The position numbers and the translations under genes were made by a program. Under the pieces are notes generated by a model. It saw nothing but the letters and a program-made list of their open reading frames with translations, had not been told where the DNA came from and searched no databases. Below are positions 51,769 through 60,543 of a DNA stretch of 64,000 nt, in pieces. Source of the DNA: Paracoccus sp. C2R09. Its GTDB lineage: Bacteria > Pseudomonadota > Alphaproteobacteria > Rhodobacterales > Rhodobacteraceae. The DNA lies in the NCBI RefSeq assembly GCF_018860625.1, contig NZ_JAHKQB010000007.1, positions 124,001-188,000 of the forward strand, given 5' to 3'. The number at the start of each line of letters is the position of its first letter. Position 1 is the stretch's first letter.

Positions 51769-52464
51769 ATGCTGCGCCCCATGCACATAGCCGACGATCC
51801 ATCCGAATACGAGCCGCCGCTGGAATGGCGCGAGGGGGGCGTGCCCGTGTCCACGCGCTTCGACGACCCCTATTTCAGCCTTGCAGGCGGGCTGGCCGAA
51901 ACGCGTCATGTCTTTCTGGACGGCAACGACCTGCCCGCGCGACTGGTGCCGGGCTTTCACGTGGCCGAGCTGGGCTTCGGCACCGGGCTGAACGCGCTGG
52001 CGCTGGCGCGGATCGCGGATGTCCGGGTCCGCATGACCAGCTTCGAGGCATATCCCATGACCGCCGCGCAGCTGGCGCAGGCCCATGCGGCGTTTCCCGA
52101 ACTGGCCGATCTGGCGGGGCAGCTGCGCGCGGGCTGGGACGCGTTGCTGGCGGGCGATTGCGTCACGGTGGGGCAGGTCGCGCTGCAGCTGCGGCTGGGC
52201 GACGTGACCGATGCGCTGCCCGCCTGGGACGGGCGGGCGGATGCGTGGTTCCTGGACGGGTTCTCGCCCGCCAAGAACCCGCTGATGTGGTCCGAAGGGA
52301 TCATGGCCGAGGTCGGTCGCCACACCGCTCCGGGCGGCAGTTTCGCGACCTATACCGCCGCGGGCCATGTCCGCCGCGCGCTGACAGGTGCCGGTTTCGA
52401 GGTCGCCCGCATCCCCGGTTTCGGCACCAAGCGCCACATGAGCGTCGGCCGTCTGCCCACCTGA
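51769..52464 (+). CDS. mnmD: tRNA (5-methylaminomethyl-2-thiouridine) methyltransferase
   Basis: Methylates nm5s2U34 in tRNAs for Lys, Glu and Gln with S-adenosylmethionine. The 231-residue product corresponds to the N-terminal half of E. coli MnmC: VAELGFGTGLNALALARIA is the SAM-binding loop near 60-78, and WFLDGFSPAKNPLMW near 160-174 is diagnostic of MnmD. Two in-frame ATGs, 51769 and 51781, are possible and neither has a ribosome site; the longer was used. The upstream gene is the divergent FAD oxidase. The ABC transporter genes follow on the same strand after 80 bp. Confidence 0.93.
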   Translation: MLRPMHIADDPSEYEPPLEWREGGVPVSTRFDDPYFSLAGGLAETRHVFLDGNDLPARLVPGFHVAELGFGTGLNALALARIADVRVRMTSFEAYPMTAAQLAQAHAAFPELADLAGQLRAGWDALLAGDCVTVGQVALQLRLGDVTDALPAWDGRADAWFLDGFSPAKNPLMWSEGIMAEVGRHTAPGGSFATYTAAGHVRRALTGAGFEVARIPGFGTKRHMSVGRLPT

Positions 52465-52544
52465 ATGTGATCGCGCGTCTGGCAATCGGGGTCCCCCATG
52501 CCTATCTGCCAGCCCGAGGGCGCGAAACAGCGGGAAACATACGC

Positions 52545-53483
52545 ATGGCCGCGATCATCGAGATCGACAATCTTTCGAAGCAATATGACGGCGGGACAAA
52601 GGCGCTGGACGGCGTCAGCCTGTCGATAGACGAGGGCGAGATCATCGCCCTCCTGGGACCGAACGGGGCGGGCAAGACGACGCTCATCTCGGTCATCTGC
52701 GGTCTGGTGACGCCCACGGGCGGCACGGTCCGCGTGGGCGGTCACGACATCCGCAAGGACTGGCGCGCGGCGCGACGCCTGATCGGGCTGGTCCCGCAGG
52801 AAATCGCGCTGGAGCCGTTCGAGAAGGTGATGAACTGCGTGCGGTTCACGCGGGGCCTTTATGGGATGCCGCGCGACGACGCCTATATCGAACGCATCCT
52901 GAAGGCGCTGGCCCTGTGGGACAAGCGCGACGCCGCCACGCGGGAACTGTCGGGCGGCATGAAGCGCCGCGTGCTGATCGCCAAGGCGCTGGCGCACCAG
53001 CCCAAGGTGCTGTTCCTGGACGAACCCACGGCGGGGGTCGATGTCGCCCTGCGCCGCGAGATGTGGCAGGTCGTGGGCGAGCTGCGCCGCGAGGGCGTGA
53101 CCATCATCCTGACGACGCATTACCTGGAAGAGGCCGAGGAGATGGCCGACCGCGTGGGCGTCATCAACAAGGGCAACCTGCTGCTGGTGCGTCCGACTGC
53201 AGAACTGATGGGCGAATTCGGGGCCAAGACCCTGACGATCGAGCTGGACGATCCGTTGCCCGCCGTTCCCGAGGCGCTGGCCGATCGCGGCCTGTCGCTG
53301 TCGGATGACGGGCATTGCCTGCATTACGAATACGACGCCAAGGCCGACCGCACGGGCATCGCCCGGCTGCTGGGCGACCTGTCCGCCCAAGGGGTCAGCG
53401 TGCGCGACGTGTCCACCCGGCAATCGAACCTGGAAGAGGTGTTCCTGTCGCTGGTCGACGGCACCAAGGAGAGCGCGGCATGA
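52545..53483 (+). CDS. ABC-2-type exporter ATP-binding protein (YadG-like)
   Basis: A 312-residue ATPase with Walker [11 protein letters not shown] at about 39-48, signature [16 protein letters not shown] near 137-152, Walker [13 protein letters not shown] and switch His in [15 protein letters not shown]. The C-terminal ~90 residues follow the pattern of YadG-type ATPases that pair with a short ABC-2 permease. Substrate unknown. The ATG at 52545 is the first with family sequence; the end overlaps the permease gene by 4 bp. Confidence 0.94.
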   Translation: MAAIIEIDNLSKQYDGGTKALDGVSLSIDEGEIIALLGPNGAGKTTLISVICGLVTPTGGTVRVGGHDIRKDWRAARRLIGLVPQEIALEPFEKVMNCVRFTRGLYGMPRDDAYIERILKALALWDKRDAATRELSGGMKRRVLIAKALAHQPKVLFLDEPTAGVDVALRREMWQVVGELRREGVTIILTTHYLEEAEEMADRVGVINKGNLLLVRPTAELMGEFGAKTLTIELDDPLPAVPEALADRGLSLSDDGHCLHYEYDAKADRTGIARLLGDLSAQGVSVRDVSTRQSNLEEVFLSLVDGTKESAA

Positions 53484-54250
53484 CCATGATCAACTGGTAT
53501 GGCGTCTGGGCCATCTTCCACCACGAGATGACGCGGTTCTTCCGCACCATCATGCAATCGCTGCTGTCGCCGGTGATTTCCACGACGCTGTATTTCGTGG
53601 TCTTCGGCGCGGCCATCGGGGGCCGGATCGAATCCGTCGAGGGCGTGCCCTACGGCGCCTTCATCGTGCCGGGCCTGATGATGCTGACGATCCTGCAGCA
53701 ATCCATCAGCAACGCGAGCTTCGGGATCTACTTTCCGAAGTTCAGCGGCACGATCTACGAATACCTCGTCTCGCCCGTGGGGTGGATCGAGGTGACGATG
53801 GGCTTCGTGGGTGCGGCCGCGGCCAAGGCCATGCTGATCGCCTTCGTGATCCTGCTGACCAGCTTCTACTTCGTGGGGGCGAACATCCTGCATCCGTTCT
53901 GGATGCTGGCCTTCCTGTTCCTGACGGCGATCGGCTTCAGTCTGCTGGGCTTCATCATCGGGCTGTGGGCCAAGAACTTCGAGCAGCTGCAGATCATCCC
54001 GCTGATGGTGGTCACGCCGCTCGTGTTCCTGGGCGGGGCCTTCTATTCCGCCGACATGCTGCCCCCCTTCTGGGAGGCGGTGGCCAAGCTGAACCCGGTT
54101 CTCTACCTCATCTCGGGGTTCCGCTGGTCGTTCTTCGGGCTGGCCGACGTGCCGGTGGGCGTGTCGCTGGTCGCGGTGGCGCTGATGGTCGTGATCTGCA
54201 TGGCGGTGATCCGCTGGATCTTCGCGACCGGCTGGCGCCTGCGGGAATGA
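53480..54250 (+). CDS. ABC-2-type exporter permease (YadH-like)
   Basis: A 256-residue inner-membrane protein with six predicted helices and the family-typical segments [31 protein letters not shown], and [21 protein letters not shown]. Forms the membrane part of the exporter with the preceding ATPase, from which it starts in an ATGA overlap. Its stop codon abuts, without any gap, the stop of the convergent small ClpP-like gene. Confidence 0.94.
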   Translation: MTMINWYGVWAIFHHEMTRFFRTIMQSLLSPVISTTLYFVVFGAAIGGRIESVEGVPYGAFIVPGLMMLTILQQSISNASFGIYFPKFSGTIYEYLVSPVGWIEVTMGFVGAAAAKAMLIAFVILLTSFYFVGANILHPFWMLAFLFLTAIGFSLLGFIIGLWAKNFEQLQIIPLMVVTPLVFLGGAFYSADMLPPFWEAVAKLNPVLYLISGFRWSFFGLADVPVGVSLVAVALMVVICMAVIRWIFATGWRLRE

Positions 54251-54706
54251 TCAGTTCAGCTTGATGCTGTCGCAGATGCGGGTCTGCGGGTCGAGGCGCA
54301 CGTATTCGCGCGCCGTGATGACCTGCATGTCCAGCGACCGGTTCCAGCCGCCGAACCAGCGGTCGCGGATGCCCCCGCGATAGAAGTTGCCCATGATCTG
54401 GTCGACATAGGGCGGAATGATCTGGGTGTTGGGAATGCGGGGCGCGTGAAATCCGATCCGCGCGCCCGGCCCCAAGCAGGCATTGGGCAGGGTCGTCAGC
54501 ATCGTGCAGGCCGACCGGCAATATCCGCGGATCCGCACCGTCTTGCCGGATTTCGCGAGGTCCTGCCGCCGCTGGACCATCTGCAGGACGTTGCCGCCCT
54601 TGTCGTTCCACACATCGATATAGCGGCCCTGCTGGGCATGGGCCGCGGGGGCGATCCCGCCGAGGGCGGCGATCAGGGGCAGGGCAAGGCGCAAGCTGTG
54701 TCTCAT
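54251..54706 (-). CDS. Small exported protein with a ClpP/crotonase-like core
   Basis: A 151-residue precursor with a signal peptide (about 1-24, ending Ala-His-Ala-Gln). The mature part has a glycine-rich beginning (DKGGNVLQM), then [14 protein letters not shown], where the Ser before Ala-Cys-Thr sits like the nucleophile of periplasmic ClpP-like proteins, and [10 protein letters not shown] with a possible catalytic His. Two cysteines flank that serine and could form a disulfide. Function unknown; the family reading is by motif and is tentative. It is convergent with the exporter permease and divergent from rimO (135 bp). Confidence 0.72.
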   Translation of the reverse strand: MRHSLRLALPLIAALGGIAPAAHAQQGRYIDVWNDKGGNVLQMVQRRQDLAKSGKTVRIRGYCRSACTMLTTLPNACLGPGARIGFHAPRIPNTQIIPPYVDQIMGNFYRGGIRDRWFGGWNRSLDMQVITAREYVRLDPQTRICDSIKLN

Positions 54707-54841
54707 GTCCGCGATGATCGCGGCAAAGGGCCGCCGGGGAAAGTCACGTTCCGGCGAATTCGGCCACGCCCGCGTGGGAATCGGCGGGGGCTGCCTGTCT
54801 TGCCCCTTTTGCGGCGCGCGCGAATCGCTTATCTGCGGCGG

Positions 54842-56206
54842 ATGCAGCAGAACCCGCCCGAACTTCGCCCCGACCTTGCGCGCGCGCGCATCCCCGATGA
54901 ACGCCGCGACGGCCAGCCGACCATCGGCATGGTCAGCCTCGGCTGTCCCAAGGCGCTGGTCGACAGCGAACGCATCCTGACGCGCCTTCGGGCCGAGGGA
55001 TACGCCATCAGCGCCGATTACCAGGGCGCGGATGCGGTGATCGTGAACACCTGCGGGTTCCTGGACAGCGCCAAGGCCGAGAGCCTGGATGCCATCGGCG
55101 AGGCGCTGCAGGAAAACGGCCGCGTGATCGTGACAGGCTGCCTGGGGGCGGAACCCGACTATATCACCGGGGCGCATCCCAAGGTGCTGGCCGTCACCGG
55201 CCCGCATCAATACGAACAGGTCCTGGACGCGGTGCATGGCGCGGTGCCGCCCAAACCCGATCCGTTCATCGACCTGCTGCCCGCATCGGGCGTCAGCCTG
55301 ACGCCTCGGCATTACAGCTATCTGAAGATCTCGGAGGGCTGCAATCACAAGTGCAAGTTCTGCATCATCCCCGACATGCGCGGCCGCCTGGTCAGCCGCC
55401 CCGCCCATGCCGTGGTGCGCGAGGCCGAGAAGCTGGTCGAGGCGGGCGTCAAGGAACTGCTGGTCATCAGCCAGGATACCAGCGCCTATGGCCTTGACCG
55501 CAAATACGAGACCGAGCGCGGTCACCGCGCCCATATCACCGACCTTGCCCGCGATCTGGGGTCGCTTGGCGCATGGGTGCGGCTGCATTACGTCTATCCC
55601 TATCCGCATGTGCGCGACCTGATCCCGCTGATGGCGGACGGGCTGGTGCTGCCCTACATGGACATTCCCTTCCAGCACGCCCATCCCGATGTGCTGAAAC
55701 GCATGGCCCGCCCCGCGGCAGGGGCCAGGACCCTGGACGAGATCGCCGCCTGGCGCGGCATCTGCCCCGACATCACCCTGCGTTCGACCTTCATCGTGGG
55801 TTACCCCGGCGAGACCGAGGCCGAGTTCCAGACCCTGCTGGACTGGCTGGACGAGGCGCAGCTGGATCGCGTCGGCGCCTTCCAGTACGAGAACGTCGCC
55901 GGTGCCCGTGCGAACCTGCTGCCCGATCATGTCCCCGCCGAGGTCAAGCAGGACCGGTTCGAGCGGTTCATGGAGAAGGCGCAGGCCATCAGCGCCGCCA
56001 AGCTGGAGGCCAAGGTCGGCAGCCGGATCGAGGTGATCGTCGATTCCATCGACGCGGAGGGCGCGACCTGCCGGACCAAGGCCGATGCCCCCGAGATCGA
56101 CGGCAACCTGTTCATCGATCAGGGGTTTGAAGCCCTGTCGCCCGGCGATATCGTGCAGGTCACGGTGGACGAGGCCAGCGAATACGACCTGTGGGGGCGG
56201 CTCTGA
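54842..56206 (+). CDS. rimO: Ribosomal protein S12 methylthiotransferase
   Basis: Adds a methylthio group to an aspartate of ribosomal protein S12 by radical SAM chemistry. The 454-residue protein has the N-terminal MTTase domain with cluster cysteines C35 ([12 protein letters not shown]), C71 ([10 protein letters not shown]) and C100 (VTGCLGAEP), the radical SAM triad C167-x3-C171-x2-C174 in GCNHKCKFC, and a C-terminal TRAM domain ([12 protein letters not shown] to YDLWGRL). Length is as in E. coli (441). The upstream open frame to 54446 overlaps the divergent gene and is not used. Confidence 0.96.
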   Translation: MQQNPPELRPDLARARIPDERRDGQPTIGMVSLGCPKALVDSERILTRLRAEGYAISADYQGADAVIVNTCGFLDSAKAESLDAIGEALQENGRVIVTGCLGAEPDYITGAHPKVLAVTGPHQYEQVLDAVHGAVPPKPDPFIDLLPASGVSLTPRHYSYLKISEGCNHKCKFCIIPDMRGRLVSRPAHAVVREAEKLVEAGVKELLVISQDTSAYGLDRKYETERGHRAHITDLARDLGSLGAWVRLHYVYPYPHVRDLIPLMADGLVLPYMDIPFQHAHPDVLKRMARPAAGARTLDEIAAWRGICPDITLRSTFIVGYPGETEAEFQTLLDWLDEAQLDRVGAFQYENVAGARANLLPDHVPAEVKQDRFERFMEKAQAISAAKLEAKVGSRIEVIVDSIDAEGATCRTKADAPEIDGNLFIDQGFEALSPGDIVQVTVDEASEYDLWGRL

Positions 56207-56242
56207 CGCGATTGCCGGTCCGCGACCGACGAAAGGACCGGC

Positions 56243-57121
56243 ATGACGCTGACGATGATGACGATCAGCCCCGCCTTCGACCCCGAGGGCGCGCCGCGCA
56301 AGCCCGCCGCCCTGTGCATCGGCGCGCAGAAGGCGGGCACGTCCTGGCTGGCGCAGATGCTGGGTCAGCATCCGCAGGTCTGGATACCGCCCTTCAAGGA
56401 GGTGCAGTATTTCAACTTCCTGCATCTGCCCGACCACCAGCAATGGATCCGCTGGCATTACCGCAACAAGCCGCAGGAAATCCGCGACCGTCACAAGGCG
56501 CGCGGCGTGCCCATGCCTGGGGCGCTGGACGCCTATCTTGACGGCATCACCAGCGGCAAGATGTTCCACAACCAGTGGTACAAGCGCGTCTTCGCGCCCG
56601 CGCCCGCCCATGCGATGGCGATGGATTTCACGCCGGAATATTCGACCCTGCCGCCCGAGGGCGTGGCGGCCGTGTCGGGTCTGCTGCCCAGGGCGCGCGT
56701 TGTCTACCTGGTGCGGGATCCGGTGGATCGGGCCGTGTCGCAGCTGCGCATGAACCTGCGCCGCGCAAGGCGCGAACCGGCCAGCGTCGCGGAATGGATG
56801 GCCGAGCTGGACGATCCGGTGCTGCAGGACCGTGGCGATTACGCCTCCTATGTGCCGCGCTGGCGGGCGCATTATCCCGACATGCTGATCCTGCCCTTCG
56901 GGCGCATCGCGGCCCGCCCCCATGCCGTGCTCGAAGCGGTCGAGGATCATCTGGGCATCGGGCCGATGATCTACGAGAATGCGGGCAACAAGGTCTTCGC
57001 GAACCCCGAAGGGCTGGTCCCGCCGCCCGAACTGCACGCGGAACTGGCCCGTCGCATGGCGCCGCAATACGATTTCCTGCGCGGGACGATGGGCGATGCC
57101 TTCATGGACGAGCTACGCTGA
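56243..57121 (+). CDS. Sulfotransferase-family protein
   Basis: A 292-residue PAPS-dependent sulfotransferase with the 5'-phosphosulfate loop CIGAQKAGTSWLAQML near 25-40 and the 3'-phosphate motif VVYLVRDPVDRAVSQLRM near 152-169, both intact and closer to the standard pattern than in the gene at 21697. No signal peptide. The substrate is unknown; heparan-type, lipid or small-molecule acceptors are all found in the family. Located between rimO and ettA on the same strand, without an evident pathway partner. Confidence 0.9.
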   Translation: MTLTMMTISPAFDPEGAPRKPAALCIGAQKAGTSWLAQMLGQHPQVWIPPFKEVQYFNFLHLPDHQQWIRWHYRNKPQEIRDRHKARGVPMPGALDAYLDGITSGKMFHNQWYKRVFAPAPAHAMAMDFTPEYSTLPPEGVAAVSGLLPRARVVYLVRDPVDRAVSQLRMNLRRARREPASVAEWMAELDDPVLQDRGDYASYVPRWRAHYPDMLILPFGRIAARPHAVLEAVEDHLGIGPMIYENAGNKVFANPEGLVPPPELHAELARRMAPQYDFLRGTMGDAFMDELR

Positions 57122-57178
57122 CCTTTCACCGGCGCGCCCTTTGCCGTATGTGGGGGCAAAGCTTTCAAGGAGTTTCCG

Positions 57179-58834
57179 ATGGCGTCCTATCAGTTCGTCT
57201 ACCACATGGACGGCGTGTCCAAGACCTATGCCGGCGGCAAGAAGGTCTTCGAGAACATCCGTCTGAATTTCCTCCCCGGCGTCAAGATCGGCGTCGTCGG
57301 CGTCAACGGTGCGGGTAAATCGACCCTGCTGCGCGTGATGGCTGGCTGGGACAAGGATTTCACCGGCGAGGCCTGGGCCGCCAAGGGCGCGACCGTGGGC
57401 TATCTGCCGCAGGAACCGCAGCTGGACGAGAGCCTCGACGTGCGCGGCAACGTCATGCTGGGTGTCGCGGCCAAGCAGGCCAAGCTGGATCGCTACAACG
57501 AGCTGGCGATGAACTACTCGGACGAGACCGCCGAGGAGATGGCCGCGCTGCAGGACCAGATCGACGCCGAGAACCTGTGGGATCTGGACAGCCAGATCGA
57601 CGTCGCGATGGAGGCCCTGCGCTGCCCGCCCGACGATGCGGACGTGTCCTCCCTGTCGGGCGGTGAACGTCGCCGGGTCGCGCTGTGCAAGCTGCTGCTG
57701 GAAGCGCCCGACATGCTGCTTCTGGACGAACCGACCAACCACCTGGACGCCGAAACCATCGCCTGGCTGCAGAAGCACCTGATCGAATACCAGGGCACGA
57801 TCCTGTGCGTCACGCATGACCGCTACTTCCTGGACGACATCACCAGCTGGATCCTGGAACTGGATCGCGGCCGCGGCATCCCCTACGAAGGGAACTACTC
57901 GGCCTGGCTGGAACAGAAGGCCAAGCGGCTGGAACAGGAAGCCCGCGAGGACAAGTCCAAGCAGAAGGTGCTGGAGCGCGAGCTGGAATGGATCCGTGCC
58001 GGCGCCAAGGCGCGCCAGGCGAAATCCAAGGCCCGTATCAGCGCCTATAACGAGATGGCCAGCCAGTCCGAGCGCGAGAAGCTGTCGCGGGCCCAGATCA
58101 TCATCCCGAACGGCGAACGCCTGGGCAACAAGGTGATCGAGGTCACGGGCCTGAAGAAGGCCATGGGCGACAAGCTGCTGATCGAGGGGCTGGACTTCAG
58201 CCTGCCGCCCGGCGGCATCGTGGGCGTCATCGGGCCGAACGGTGCGGGCAAATCGACCCTGTTCCGCATGCTGACCGGCAACGAGCAGCCCGACGAGGGC
58301 GAGATCAGCTATGGCGACACGGTGCAGCTGTCCTATGTGGACCAGTCGCGCGACGCGCTGAGCCCGGACGCCACCGTTTGGGAAGAGATCAGCGGCGGGG
58401 CCGAGCAGATCGTGCTGGGCGATGCGCAGATGAACAGCCGCGCCTATTGCAGTGCCTTCAACTTCAAGGGCGGCGACCAGCAGAAGAAGGTCGGCCAGCT
58501 GTCGGGCGGTGAACGCAACCGCGTGCACATGGCCAAGCTGCTGAAATCGGGCGGCAACGTGCTGCTGCTGGACGAACCGACCAACGACCTGGACGTGGAA
58601 ACCCTGCAGGCGCTGGAAGCCGCGCTGGAGGATTTCGCGGGTTGCGCGGTCATCATCAGCCACGACCGCTTCTTCCTCGACCGTCTCTGCACGCATATCC
58701 TGGCTTTCGAAGGCGATGCGCATGTGGAATGGTTCGAAGGCAATTTCGAAGCCTACGAAGAAGACAAGATCCGCCGACTCGGACCCGATTCGGTCGAACC
58801 CAAGCGCGTGAAGTACAAGAAGTTCACGCGCTGA
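57179..58834 (+). CDS. ettA: Energy-dependent translational throttle protein (ABC-F)
   Basis: A ribosome-associated ABC-F ATPase that gates the first elongation step according to the ATP/ADP ratio. The 551-residue protein has two complete ATPase domains: Walker A GVNGAGKSTL near 43 and GPNGAGKSTL near 356, signatures SLSGGERRRVALCKLL and QLSGGERNRVHMAKLL, Walker B LLLLDEPTNHLD and LLLLDEPTNDLD, with the charged linker between (about 245-320) that contacts tRNA. The length and first residues ASYQFVYHMDGVSK are those of EttA. The ATG follows an aaggag ribosome site. Confidence 0.98.
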   Translation: MASYQFVYHMDGVSKTYAGGKKVFENIRLNFLPGVKIGVVGVNGAGKSTLLRVMAGWDKDFTGEAWAAKGATVGYLPQEPQLDESLDVRGNVMLGVAAKQAKLDRYNELAMNYSDETAEEMAALQDQIDAENLWDLDSQIDVAMEALRCPPDDADVSSLSGGERRRVALCKLLLEAPDMLLLDEPTNHLDAETIAWLQKHLIEYQGTILCVTHDRYFLDDITSWILELDRGRGIPYEGNYSAWLEQKAKRLEQEAREDKSKQKVLERELEWIRAGAKARQAKSKARISAYNEMASQSEREKLSRAQIIIPNGERLGNKVIEVTGLKKAMGDKLLIEGLDFSLPPGGIVGVIGPNGAGKSTLFRMLTGNEQPDEGEISYGDTVQLSYVDQSRDALSPDATVWEEISGGAEQIVLGDAQMNSRAYCSAFNFKGGDQQKKVGQLSGGERNRVHMAKLLKSGGNVLLLDEPTNDLDVETLQALEAALEDFAGCAVIISHDRFFLDRLCTHILAFEGDAHVEWFEGNFEAYEEDKIRRLGPDSVEPKRVKYKKFTR

Positions 58835-58853
58835 CACCAAGGAAGGCACCTGC

Positions 58854-59330
58854 ATGGACTGGTCCGAAATGTTCTTCCAGGGGTGGTCCGGCATCGTCCG
58901 CACCATCCTGATCGGGCTTCTGGCCTATGTCATGCTGGTGCTGTTCCTGCGGATCTCGGGCAAGCGCACGCTTGCCAAGCTCAATGCGTTCGACCTGGTG
59001 GTCACGGTGGCCATCGGGTCGATCCTTGCCTCGATCCTGCTGCAGAAAAGCATCCCGCTGGCCGAAGGGGCGACCGCCCTGGGGCTGCTGATCGGCATGC
59101 AATATGCCGTGGCCAGCCTGTCGGTCCGGTCGCGGCGCTTCGCCACCTTCGTGCGGTCCGAACCGACCCTGCTGGTGCGTAACGGCGAATTCTGCGACGC
59201 CACCATGAAGAGCGAACGCATCACCCGCGACGAGGCCCTCAGCGCGATGCGCGCCCAAGGTTGCAACGAACTGTCCCAGGTGAAGGCGCTGATCCTGGAA
59301 AGCGACGGCAGCATCAGCGCAATCCTCTGA
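58854..59330 (+). CDS. DUF421 (YetF-like) membrane protein
   Basis: A 158-residue protein with three N-terminal transmembrane helices (about 14-32, 44-62 and 66-85) and a C-terminal soluble domain (VRSEPTLLVRNGEFCDATMKSE to LILESDGSISAI). LRISGKRTLAKLNAFDLVVTVAIGS is the conserved start of the family. Function is not established; some YetF-type proteins are tied to stress and spores in Bacillus. It follows ettA by 19 bp and has an aagga ribosome site. Confidence 0.92.
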   Translation: MDWSEMFFQGWSGIVRTILIGLLAYVMLVLFLRISGKRTLAKLNAFDLVVTVAIGSILASILLQKSIPLAEGATALGLLIGMQYAVASLSVRSRRFATFVRSEPTLLVRNGEFCDATMKSERITRDEALSAMRAQGCNELSQVKALILESDGSISAIL

Positions 59331-60356
59331 TCAGGCGGCGATCTCGGCGCGGACCCGGGGCATGGCGGCATGGCCCGACTGCTGCAGCCACATCAGCAGC
59401 TTCTCGCGGATCTCGCAGCGCAGATCGAAGGCCCGCGGCGCGCTGCGGGCACTGGCCAGGATGCGGATCTCGACCACCGTCTCGCGGAAATCGGTGACCT
59501 GCAGGACGAAGACGTCGCGGTCCCACAGGGGGGATGCCTCGACGATGCGCTTGGCCTCAGCGCGCATCTCCTCGACCGGGGCGCGGTAATCGACATAGAT
59601 CATCACCGTGCCCAGAAGGGTGGAATCCGACCGCGTCCAGTTCTGGAACGGCTGCTCGATGAAGTAGTTCAGCGGCACGACAAGGCGGCGCTTGTCCCAG
59701 ATGCGGATCACGACATAGGTGCCGTTGATCTCCTCGACATTGCCCCATTCGCCTTCGACGATCACGGCATCGTCGATGCGGATGGGCTGGGTCAGCGCCA
59801 GCTGGATGCCCGCGAAGATGTTTTTCAGAAGCGGTTGCAGCGCCAGACCGACCACGATCCCCGCCGCCCCCGCCGAGGCCAGCAGGCTGACGCCGTATTG
59901 GCGCACGCCCTCGATCGTCATCAATGCCGCACTGGTCCCGATGGCGATGATCAGGATGCCGCCCACGCGCTGCAGGATGCGCGACTGGGTGATGTGCTTG
60001 CGCGCCATCAGGTTGTCGTCCACGTCGATCCGGTAGCGCCGCAGATGCAGGCTCATCCAGATGTTCAGCGCGGCGCGCGCGATCAGCGTGATGCAGGCGA
60101 TGAAGGCGATCAGCAGCAGGTGCCGGATCAGCCCGCCTTCCTTGTCGGGAAGCGTCGCGAAATTCGCGGCGAAGGAAACCGAGGCGATCAGGATGGCCAG
60201 CCGGACGGGCACGCGGGTCTGGGCCACCAGGTTCTTCCAGAAATCGTCGCCCTTGCGCAGGATCCGGCGCGCCACGGCAAAGATCGCCGAGGCCGCGAAC
60301 CACGCGACCACCACGGCGGTCCCGAAGAAGATGATGTTTTCCCACAATATCGGCAT
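59331..60356 (-). CDS. Mechanosensitive-channel (MscS) family protein
   Basis: A 341-residue membrane protein: four or five predicted helices in the first 190 residues, the pore-lining helix with the MscS-type glycine/alanine pattern (LLASAGAAGIVVGLALQPLLKN near 158-179), then the cytoplasmic beta domain (GIQLALTQPIRIDDAVIVEGEWGNVEEI) and C-terminal part. Probably a pressure-relief or ion channel. The stop directly touches that of the convergent DUF421 gene. Confidence 0.94.
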   Translation of the reverse strand: MPILWENIIFFGTAVVVAWFAASAIFAVARRILRKGDDFWKNLVAQTRVPVRLAILIASVSFAANFATLPDKEGGLIRHLLLIAFIACITLIARAALNIWMSLHLRRYRIDVDDNLMARKHITQSRILQRVGGILIIAIGTSAALMTIEGVRQYGVSLLASAGAAGIVVGLALQPLLKNIFAGIQLALTQPIRIDDAVIVEGEWGNVEEINGTYVVIRIWDKRRLVVPLNYFIEQPFQNWTRSDSTLLGTVMIYVDYRAPVEEMRAEAKRIVEASPLWDRDVFVLQVTDFRETVVEIRILASARSAPRAFDLRCEIREKLLMWLQQSGHAAMPRVRAEIAA

Positions 60357-60452
60357 GTCCTGTCCCCTTGGCCAACGCGTCGAGGGGTGAAGGCCCGGCC
60401 CCGCGGAACCGTTCCCGTCCGCAGTTCAGGAATGCGCGACCGTCATGGGGAT

Positions 60453-60491
60453 TGCCGCCCCTTCGGGCATGGATCGCCCGCAGGGGCGGCA
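60453..60491 (-). terminator. Long hairpin after the acyl-CoA synthetase gene
   Basis: TGCCGCCCCT (60453-60462) pairs with AGGGGCGGCA (60482-60491), and after one mismatch CGGGC (60464-60468) pairs with GCCCG (60476-60480) around atggatc. It lies 53 bp beyond the synthetase stop codon. There is no T tract, so it may act as a stable mRNA 3' end as much as a terminator. Confidence 0.6.
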
Positions 60492-60543
60492 GCGGGGACC
60501 GGTCCGGCCCCCGTCATGCGGTTTCTGGCGGCCCAAGGCCCTT

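Noticed and set aside
54251..57067. Long upstream extension (938 codons) of the small ClpP-like gene
   Set aside because: The extension is antisense to rimO and the sulfotransferase. The signal peptide begins at the ATG at 54706.
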